A stretch of DNA of 5,827 nucleotides, taken from the NCBI GenBank assembly GCA_020355945.1, contig CP070627.1:1982193-1988019 (forward strand), in the 5' to 3' direction. This DNA comes from Candidatus Aminicenantota bacterium. Its GTDB lineage: Bacteria > Acidobacteriota > Aminicenantia > UBA2199. The position numbers and the translations under genes are program-made. Position 1 is the first letter of the stretch, and each line of letters begins with the position of its first letter. Shown piece by piece: positions 1 to 5,827 of this stretch. A model generated the notes under the pieces. That model did no database searches, was not told the origin of the DNA, and was given only the letters and a program-made list of their open reading frames with translations.

Positions 1-681
1 GGCGACTGTTATGAATTTAAAGTTGAACGCGAGACCGGGGCCCGGCTTAAAGATTTTTCTTCCTCCAGGAGTGCCACCCTTTATATGACCCTGATGGCTT
101 GCTTAAATATACTTTTACATAAATATACCGGCCAGGAGGATATCGTGGTGGGCAGTGGAATCATGGGCCGGCGTCATGGGGATTTACATCATATCATTGG
201 TATGTTTGTCAATTCATTGGCCCTCCGGAACTATCCCGGTTATAGTAAAACCTGTCTTGAATTTCTAAAAGAGGTAAAAGAAACCGCTATTCAAGCCTTT
301 GAAAACCAGGATGTCCAATTTGAGTACCTGGTGGAACAATTAAATCCTCCCAGGGACCCTTCCAGGAACCCCATCTTTGATGTACTTATAGTGCTTCAGA
401 ATTTTGAATCCTCCAGAAGAGAAATGAAAACACTCAGGTACACTCCTTATCCGTTGGAGAATAAAACATCAAAATTTGATTTTACGCTGTTTGTCAGTGA
501 AATAGAGGATGAGATTTTCTTCAATATCGAATACTGCACCGCATTATTTAAAAAAGCAACTATCCAACGGATGGCGATTCATTTTTTGAATGTTATCCGG
601 CAAATGGTCAACGAACCCGGGATAAAAATTGGTGATATAGACATTCTCACCCCGGGGGAAAAGCAGCAATTGTTAATCGAT
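1..681 (+). other. Condensation (C) domain, C-terminal part
   Basis: This is the C-terminal lobe of a condensation domain that forms the peptide bond to the amino acid loaded by the following A-PCP pair. Its N-terminal lobe, with the HHxxxDG active site, lies before the window. Visible motifs are C5 IGMFVNSLALR (residues 66-76), C6 NQDVQFEYLV (102-111) and C7 around RDPSRNPIFDVLIV (from residue 118). The segment YTGQEDIVVGS before C5 is also standard. The domain ends in the usual C-A linker, DIDILTPGEKQQLL, which leads directly into the A domain. All motifs visible here are intact. The subtype (LCL or DCL) cannot be told because the deciding N-terminal part is missing. Confidence 0.93.
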
Positions 682-3600
682 TTTAATGAAACAGCCATCG
701 ATTATCCTGGGGATAAAACCATCCACCAATTGTTTGAAGACCAGGTAGAGAGAACTCCGGACAATATTGCCGTTGTCGGACCATTGCAAATGGAATATAG
801 GACTTATATGTCCTATACGACCTATATTACTTACCAGGAATTAAATCGGGAATCCAATCCACTGGCCCATCTGCTCAGGAAAAGAGGCGTCAAACCCGAC
901 ACCATTGTGGGACTCATGATGGAATGTTCCGTGGAAATGATTATCGGGATATTGGGAATATTGAAAGCTGGCGGTGCTTATTTGCCCATCGATCCCCAGT
1001 ATCCCGCACCGAGAAAGGTCTATATGCTTAAAGACAGCGCCGTGAAATGGCTGTTAACAAATGTTAGTAAAGAAGGGGAATTAGACCCTGTTTCCAAAGA
1101 AATGGCAGTGATAGACTTGAGGGATAAACATTTATATACAGGAGACAACCGCAATCCCAAACATATTAATAAAGCATCGGACCTTGTATATATGATTTAT
1201 ACCTCAGGTTCTACCGGAAAACCCAAGGGTGTCATGCTGGAACACCGGAATCTTGTCAATCTCTTTACTTTTATTTTTGAATTAACTAACCTTGACTTCA
1301 CCGGACTTTTACAGTTTTCTCCTGTAAGTTTCGATGTTTCCTTCCAGGAAATATTCTCAGCGCTTCTTTCCGCTGGGAAATTGGTTTTGATCGATAAGGA
1401 GATAAGAACCAATATACCGGAGTTATTCAAAATAATTGAGAAGCATCACATGAACACGTTGTCGTTACCCATGTCTTTATTGAAAATTATTTTCAGTGAA
1501 GCGCAATTTGCTGAGATATTTCCCACTTGTGTTCGACACATTCAAACCGCTGGGGAACAGGTGGTGATCAGTGATGGATTTAGGCATTGTTTAAAAGAGA
1601 AACAAATATATTTGCACAATCATTATGGACCTTCGGAAACCCATGTAGTAACAACATTAACCCTGGACCCGGCAGGTGAAATCCCGGAATTGCCTTCCAT
1701 AGGGAAACCGGTATCCAATACGGTAATTTATATCCTGGATAAGTATAGGCATTTACAACCGGTGGGGGTTCCAGGGGAATTGTATATCGGAGGGGTACAG
1801 GTGGGGCGGGGTTATGCCGGTAGAGCGGAATTAACCGCAGAGAAATTTTGCCTCCGGCGGCCAGGGGCTCTTTTTAAAAAAACCGCCCCTGGACCCCACA
1901 AAAACTTTTTATTAAACCACTCATCACTTACCACTCACCACTCCACCACTCACCACTCACCACTCACTATATACCGCACCGGCGACCTGGCCAGGTGGCT
2001 TGCAGATGGTAATATTGAATTCTTAGGCCGAATTGATTACCAGGTAAAGATAAGGGGATTCCGAATCGAACCTGGAGAGATTGAAAATCAAATATTAAAT
2101 CACAGCGCTGTAAAAGAGGCCGTTGTGATATCAAGGGAAAATAAGAAGGGAGATAAATATCTTTGTGCGTATATCGTTCCTACTTCTCCGGCGGTGTTTG
2201 AAAAAATATCCGGTATCACGGGGTTAAAAAGGTATTTGTCAGGGAAATTACCGGATTATATGGTTCCCTCTTATTTTATTCGATTGAAGAAAATCCCTCT
2301 AACCGGCAGTGGTAAAGTCGACAGAAAAGCGCTGCCCGAACCTGAAGTAAAAGCGGGAGACAACTATGTGGCACCTCAAAATAAAATTGAAAAAAAATTG
2401 GTAAAATTATGGTCAGAGATTTTAAATGTGAATCACCTGGATATCGGTATCCATGACAATTTCTTTGAATTAGGGGGACACTCGTTAAAGGCCACCATCC
2501 TGGCGGCCAAAATACATCAAACATTTAACATCAAAATATCCCTGGCAGAGATATTTAAAACCCCCACCATTGCAGGGCTGGCCAGGTACATCCCAGGTGC
2601 TGGAAAAAGTATTCATGCCTCTATTCAACCGGTGGAAAAGAAAGAATACTATGCCCTTTCCTCATCTCAGCAGCGATTTTATGTGATTCACCGGTTAGCA
2701 CCTGGGAACCTCGGTTATAATTTGCCCCTGGTGGTTTTTCCAGACAGGAGTGTCAATAAAGAAAAACTTGAAGGGACCTTCAAACAGTTAATTCATAGGC
2801 ATGAAAGTTTGCGAACGTCTTTTGAAAACATCGATAGTCAACCGGTCCAGCGGGTTCATCCCGAGGTGGAATTTGAAATTGAGTATTATGATTTAGCCAC
2901 AGAGGACACAGAGAGCACAGAGGGAACAAGGGGGCTTGCCCCCTTGTCTAAAGACCCCGCAGCAGCGATTATCAGTTCTTTCATCCGTCCTTTTGATTTA
3001 TCGCAAGCGCCACTACTGCGGGTGGGACTGATAAAGAAAAGAGATGGTAACTATCTCCTGGTAATGGACATGCATCACATCATATCGGACGGAACTTCCC
3101 AGACCATATTGACACGTGATTTTGTCTCTTTATATGAAGGGAAAAAATTGCCTTTGCTGCGGCTTCAATACAAGGATTTTTCCCAATGGCAAAACCACCT
3201 GGTCCGGTTAGAGAATATGAAAGCGCACGAGGAGTATTGGCTCCACCGGTTGAAGGGGCCGTTACCGGTGCTCAATCTGCCTACTGATTTTCCTCGCCCG
3301 GAATCCCGCAGCGTAAAAGGCGCCCATTACAACGTTACATTGGGTGAAGCGTTGACCCGGAAGGTAAATCGGTTCATTCGAGATACGGGAACAACATTGT
3401 ATATGCTGTTGTTAGCCGCTTTTACCATCATTTTATCCAGGTACGGCGGTCAGCAGGATATTATTGTCGGTTCTCCCATTGCCGGTCGATACCATGCAGA
3501 CCTGGAAGATATCATCGGCCTGGTAATCGGTTCTGTGATGATGCGAAATTTTCCTGGTCCACAGGAAACGTTTAGCGATTTCCTGGAAGAAGTTAAGACC

Positions 3601-5827
3601 AATACGCTGGAAGCTTATGAGCACCAGGTCTATCCCTTTGAAGAATTGTTGAAAAAAGTCAACTGGCAGGAAGACCCGGGCCGCGATCCTATCAGTGATG
3701 TGGCATTAATTGTCCAGAATATGACAGACCCCACCGCACCCATAACCTTGCCGGAAGGATTTCGGATTCATGAACCGCGAACCCATGACAGTAACCTTTA
3801 TTCGTATTTCCAAACCACCTCAAAATTAGATATTACATTGTACGCAATAGAATTGGAAAGAGACATTTCATTCATTTTTGAGTACTGCACAGCCTTATTT
3901 AAGCCTCAAACCATTAAACGGATGGCCGGGCACCTGGAGACCCTCCTGGACCAGGTGATCGATAATGCGGGAATCACATTGCGGGAAATCGATATCATCA
4001 GCCCTGCAGAGAAGCGAGCCCTTATGGGAATCGATGCCAGGTTTTACCCGTTAACGCATGCTCAAAAAAGAATTTATTACACTGAAAAGATGTACCCACA
4101 TACGGCCTGCAACTCACTGGTTTTTACGGTTCGGTATGGAGAGATATTGGATAGAACTCTATTGGAAGCAGCCATTCATAATGCGATTCTTAAAAATGAC
4201 GCGTTACGTCTGCGAATCGTGGAATTTGATTTTTTACCGGAACCGTACCAATATGTCGCCCCTTATCGGCCGCAGCCGTTGGACTACCTGGACTTCAGCG
4301 CCAGGAAGAGTAAAGGTGAAGAAGACCTGCAAAAGTGGATCGATAAAGAAACCCGGGAACCGTTTTCATTCATCAACGCACCATTGTTTTACTTTGCCGT
4401 GGTAAGATTTAATGAGAAGGAGTCGGGATACTACATGAAACTTCACCATATCGTATCCGATGGCTGGACTATTTTTTTACTTTCCCAACAGGTAGACCGT
4501 TTATACCTGGAATTGAGAGGGGGTAAAGGGTTTAGTGATGATGGTCTTTATCCTTCATATCTTGACTATCTCCGGGATGAGCAGGGTTATCTAAGATCGC
4601 CGCAGGCGAAAAAAGACAGGGAGTTCTGGCACAAAACCCTGCTGCCCCTGCCGCAGAGAGTCAATCTTTCGTTATCCTCAGCAGGAGGTAACACTGTAAA
4701 TGTATCGGCGCAGGCAGAAAAATTAGCCTTGTCCGATGATTTACGTACCCGGATGCATGAATACTGCCAGCAAAATAAAACCTCTATCTATAAGCTTATA
4801 TTTTCTGCTCTTTCCATTTATATCTCCAGGGCAGCCAATTGTGATGATTTTGTTATCGCTGGTGCCGGTTCCAACCGTTCCACCGTACCCCAGAAAAATG
4901 CAGCAGGTATGTTTGTCAGTACCATTCCCTTCCGGGTGAAAGTGGAAGAAAGTATGGATTTTAACAGTTTTGTCGAAAAACTAGGGCAGGATATAAATTT
5001 CATTATCAAGAATCATCAAAGGTATCCGTACGATCTCCTGGTAAGTGAAACCAGGGAAAAAACCGGTACGGACCCCGGGTATTTATTAAATGTGAATCTC
5101 ATTGGTCACGGCGATTTGAAGGAAAGCAGGTTTAAGTTTGGTTATCATTTCCCCGGGTATGAACCCACGCCGCTTTGCATCCACATTAACGCCGGTAACA
5201 AGGATATAGACGGTATACTTGAATTGGAGTGGAATTTCCAGGAAGAGCGCTTCTCTGCTGCAGAAATTCGCCGGATGCACCGCACCCTGGTTAATATCTT
5301 AACCCATGCGCTGGACAACCCTCAAAAGCAATTAGCCCATATTGAACTTTTAAACCGGGAAGAAAGAGAACAAATTCTTTATGATTTCAATGATACTGCC
5401 GCAGGATACAGGGAAGATAAAACCATCTATCAATTATTCGAGGAACGGGCGGAAGCAATCCCGGATAGAACCGCCGTTGTCGGGCCCCTGCACATGAAAT
5501 ATAGGACTTATATGACCTATATGACCTATATTTCTTACCGGGAATTAAATAAAAAATCCGATGGATTGGCTCATTTATTGAGGGAAAAAAGGGTCGGACC
5601 CGATACTGTTATTGGTCTCATGGTGGAACCTTCTCTAGAGATGATTGTGGGGATATTGGCAATATTAAAATCCGGCGCTGCCTATTTGCCCATAGATGCC
5701 GATTACCCGGAAGAGCGCATCAATTATGTGCTTGCCGACAGTAAAGCTCATATGCTGTTAATTGATAATCCTTCGCGGCATTTTAATTGTCAATTGCCAA
5801 TTGTCAATTGTCAATTGTCAATGAATG
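1..5827 (+). CDS. Non-ribosomal peptide synthetase, internal fragment (C-A-PCP-C-C-A)
   Basis: This frame is open over the whole window with neither start nor stop codon, so at least 1942 residues of a larger multimodular NRPS are encoded. Such enzymes work in the cytoplasm. A domains activate amino acids as adenylates, PCP domains carry them on phosphopantetheine, and C domains join them into a peptide without a ribosome. Core motifs are readable in order: C5-C7 of a first C domain, A1-A10, the PCP site LGGHSL, a second C with HHIISDG, a third C with HHIVSDG, and A1-A2 of a second A domain. No epimerisation, methylation or thioesterase domain is visible. Two features are odd: the tandem C-C arrangement and several in-frame insertions of short tandem repeats and hairpins. 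The product cannot be named from one and a half modules. The NRPS call is certain; the gene name is unknown. Confidence 0.98.
796..834 (+). repeat. 9-bp in-frame tandem repeat before motif A1, first A domain
   Basis: There are four degenerate 9-bp units, TATAGGACT, TATATGTCC, TATACGACC and TATATTACT, followed by TAC. They are in frame and encode Y-R-T, Y-M-S, Y-T-T and Y-I-T, then Y. Family members normally go from the AVV strand to the TYxELN motif through a short segment, so this looks like an expansion of that motif's own coding sequence by about ten residues. The same insert occurs at the same place in the second A domain (5500-5538). Confidence 0.85.
1861..1892. repeat. GC-rich inverted repeat inside the A6-A7 loop
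   Basis: Two perfect 8-bp arms, CCAGGGGC (1861-1868) and GCCCCTGG (1885-1892), enclose a 16-base spacer that itself contains TTTTTAAAAA (1871-1880). GACCCC begins inside the end of the right arm (1892-1897). The sequence is translated in frame as part of an Arg/Lys/Pro-rich stretch (from residue 617) that has no counterpart in ordinary A domains. It resembles a small palindromic element inserted into the gene. It is not a convincing terminator, because the T-run lies in the loop and not after the stem. Confidence 0.75.
1917..1966 (+). repeat. Heptanucleotide tandem array (CCACTCA)n in the A6-A7 loop
   Basis: Seven consecutive units of CCACTCA cover 50 bases. Units 1, 3, 5, 6 and 7 are exact. 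Unit 2 is TCACTTA (two changes). Unit 4 is CCACTCCA, with one extra C. The array is translated into a His/Ser/Thr-rich stretch just before the conserved YRTGDL motif (658-663). Since seven is not a multiple of three, the array is read in all three phases in turn. The heptamer codes for the same seven-residue cycle (P-L-T-T-H-H-S) in every phase and contains no stop on this strand. Confidence 0.93.
2371..2592 (+). other. Peptidyl carrier protein (PCP/thiolation) domain
   Basis: This is a carrier domain of about 74 residues that holds the activated amino acid and the growing peptide on a phosphopantetheine arm. The attachment motif is DNFFELGGHSLKA, with the modified Ser at residue 828 (codon 2482-2484). 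The flanks are typical: IEKKLVKLWSEIL upstream and ISLAEIFKTPTIAGLARYI downstream. It receives its amino acid from the A domain just before it. It is followed after a linker of about 15 residues by a condensation domain, not an E or TE domain, so its residue should be passed on as the L form unless an enzyme acting in trans changes it. Confidence 0.97.
2898..2924 (+). repeat. 9-bp tandem repeat (CACAGAGNN)3 in a C-domain loop
   Basis: Three 9-bp units, CACAGAGGA, CACAGAGAG and CACAGAGGG, are read as T-E-D, T-E-S and T-E-G, a threonine/glutamate-rich peptide. They lie after EIEYYDLA, at a point where related C domains run on through a short helix to FIRPFDLSQAPLLRV. A GC-rich hairpin follows two bases later, and together they form one foreign-looking insert. 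Confidence 0.85.
2926..2947. repeat. GC-rich near-perfect palindrome in a C-domain loop
   Basis: Two perfect 10-bp arms, ACAAGGGGGC (2926-2935) and GCCCCCTTGT (2938-2947), are separated by only TT. The sequence is translated in frame as part of the insert before FIRPFDLSQ. A GACCCC hexamer lies shortly downstream (2953-2958), as it also does at the end of the hairpin in the A domain. No T-run follows, so a terminator role is unlikely. Confidence 0.85.
4048..5385 (+). other. Condensation (C) domain, second of a tandem pair
   Basis: This is a second full C domain placed directly behind the first, with no carrier or A domain between. Motifs: C1-like PLTHAQKRIYYTEKMYP (from residue 1350), C2-like KNDALRLRI, C3 HHIVSDGW (1482-1489, catalytic His 1483), C5 AGMFVSTIPFR (from residue 1635) and C6 HQRYPYDLLV (from 1672). 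The N-terminal LTHAQKRIYYTEK style differs from the other two C domains here. From memory it recalls C domains found at the start of NRPS chains or after polyketide modules in Bacillota. It leads by the linker ELLNREEREQILYDFND into the next A domain, so it is the natural C domain of that module. The active-site motif is intact, so it is probably functional. Confidence 0.92.
5500..5538 (+). repeat. 9-bp in-frame tandem repeat before motif A1, second A domain
   Basis: Four units, TATAGGACT, TATATGACC, TATATGACC and TATATTTCT, followed by TAC, encode Y-R-T, Y-M-T, Y-M-T and Y-I-S, then Y. Two of the units are identical, so this copy is more regular than the one at 796-834. The position in the domain is the same. 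Confidence 0.88.
5784..5822 (+). repeat. Heptanucleotide tandem array (CAATTGT)n in the A2-A3 loop
   Basis: Five 7-bp units (TAATTGT, CAATTGC and three exact CAATTGT) are followed by a partial CAAT. They are translated as a stretch beginning NCQLPIVNCQLS. Each unit holds the palindrome CAATTG, so the array can also fold on itself. It is a different heptamer in a different loop from the array at 1917-1966. The window ends five bases later, so whether the frame stays open beyond it cannot be seen. Confidence 0.9.

Larger units (their letters stand above)
682..2340 (+). other. Adenylation (A) domain, probably proline-activating
   Basis: This is a complete adenylation domain that activates an amino acid with ATP and passes it to the PCP behind it. 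Motifs: A1 region ITYQELN (276-282), A2 LKAGGAYLPIDPQYP (321-335), A3 YTSGSTGKPKG (400-410), A5 NHYGPSE (540-546), A6 GELYIGG (592-598), A7 YRTGDL (658-663), A8 VKIRGFRIEPGEIE (682-695), A9 LPDYMVP (750-756) and A10 GSGKVDRKAL with the catalytic Lys at 772. Aligned by eye to GrsA, the ten specificity residues are D445, V446, Q449, S488, Q515, A517, H541, V549, V550 and K772, that is DVQSQAHVVK. The known proline code is DVQ(L/F)IAHVVK, so eight of ten positions agree. Two inserts enlarge the domain: a Tyr/Thr-rich 9-bp repeat before A1, and about 25 extra residues between A6 and A7. Confidence 0.95.
2641..4035 (+). other. Condensation (C) domain, first of a tandem pair
   Basis: This is a full-length C domain directly after the PCP, the expected place for the domain that takes the peptide from that carrier. 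Motifs: C1 ALSSSQQRFYVIHRLAPG (from residue 885), C2 RHESLRTSF (933-941), C3 HHIISDG (1025-1031, catalytic second His 1026), C4 YKDFSQWQ (1057-1064), C6 HQVYPFEELL (from 1208) and C7 RDPISDVALIVQN. The C3 form and the absence of E-domain motifs suggest an LCL-type condensation domain. Motif C5 reads IGLVIGSVMMR (1172-1182) where IGMFVNTLxLR is usual, so the conserved Asn is Gly. An insert of about 16-20 residues sits before FIRPFDLSQAPLLRV. The domain ends in the normal linker DIISPAEKRALM, but no A domain follows. Confidence 0.94.
5386..5827 (+). other. Adenylation (A) domain, N-terminal part
   Basis: This is the first 147 residues or so of a second A domain. Visible parts are the entry DKTIYQLFEERAE, the motif ISYRELN (1844-1850) and the A2 motif LKSGAAYLPID (1889-1899), followed by PEERINYVLADSKAHMLLID. 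The window ends before A3, so no specificity residue can be read and the substrate is unknown. It resembles the first A domain of the window closely at the DNA level, including the Tyr/Thr repeat before A1. The last 44 bases run into a heptanucleotide array in the variable A2-A3 loop. Confidence 0.93.

Noticed and set aside
1197..1430. Minus-strand open frame over A3-A4 of the A domain; similar ones at 2276-2524, 3433-3624, 4818-5009 and 5086-5280
   Set aside because: All overlap conserved NRPS coding sequence, are short, and show no motif or plausible ribosome-binding context. They are by-products of the coding strand.
1861..1892. Possible intrinsic terminator
   Set aside because: The stem is present, but the T-run is in the loop and is followed by A residues and the second arm. 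The gene continues unbroken afterwards.
1917..1966. CRISPR-like array
   Set aside because: Units are 7 bp and directly adjacent with no spacers. This is a simple tandem repeat.
2641..4035. Epimerisation or dual C/E domain instead of a C domain
   Set aside because: There are no E-domain motifs of the EGHGRE, RTVGWF or FNYLG type, and no extended HHxxxxxGD near the N-terminus. The C1-C7 pattern is that of a condensation domain.
4058..4405. Open frame of 115 codons on the + strand in frame 2
   Set aside because: It lies wholly within the third C domain, whose motifs are read in frame 1 without interruption. The frame-2 translation has no recognisable domain and is rich in Trp and Arg, as expected of a shadow frame.
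4736..4939. Short + strand open frame with a hydrophobic, membrane-like stretch
   Set aside because: It is out of frame within the third C domain, next to its intact C5 motif. The hydrophobic run is the shadow of a conserved strand-helix region.
1..5827. Pseudogene because of repeats of period 7 and palindromes in the reading frame
   Set aside because: No stop or frameshift occurs in 1942 codons, and active-site motifs are intact on both sides of each insert seen in full, which implies that the inserts are tolerated.

Overview
The window lies entirely inside one very large gene. Frame 1 of the + strand is open from the first base to the last (1942 codons, no stop) and encodes the middle of a modular non-ribosomal peptide synthetase (NRPS). 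Neither the start nor the stop codon is present. I see no promoter, terminator, tRNA, rRNA, CRISPR array, transposase or second gene on either strand. Residue numbers below count from the first codon of the window.

Domain order is: C (C-terminal part, 1-681), A (682-2340), PCP (2371-2592), C (about 2641-4035), C (about 4048-5385), A (N-terminal part, 5386-5827). The first C, A and PCP form an elongation module. Its A domain carries a specificity code close to the known proline code, so it probably loads proline or a related imino acid. The PCP is followed by two condensation domains in direct succession, with no A or PCP between them. Both keep an HHxxxDG active site. The next module then begins with an A domain that is cut by the window end.

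The most unusual feature is a set of short repetitive inserts that keep the reading frame and sit in variable loops of the enzyme. They are 9-bp tandem repeats at the same place in both A domains, a heptanucleotide array plus a GC-rich hairpin in the A6-A7 loop of the first A domain, a 9-bp array plus a GC-rich hairpin in a loop of the middle C domain, and a second, different heptanucleotide array in the A2-A3 loop of the last A domain. A heptamer has a period not divisible by three, so copy-number change would shift the frame. Both arrays lie in the orientation that is free of stop codons.

The organism is a bacterium of moderate GC content (low to mid 40s per cent by eye) with mixed codon use. 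The protein looks most like NRPSs of Bacillota and of uncultivated lineages such as Aminicenantes/Acidobacteriota-type genomes. That placement is from memory of sequence style and is weak.
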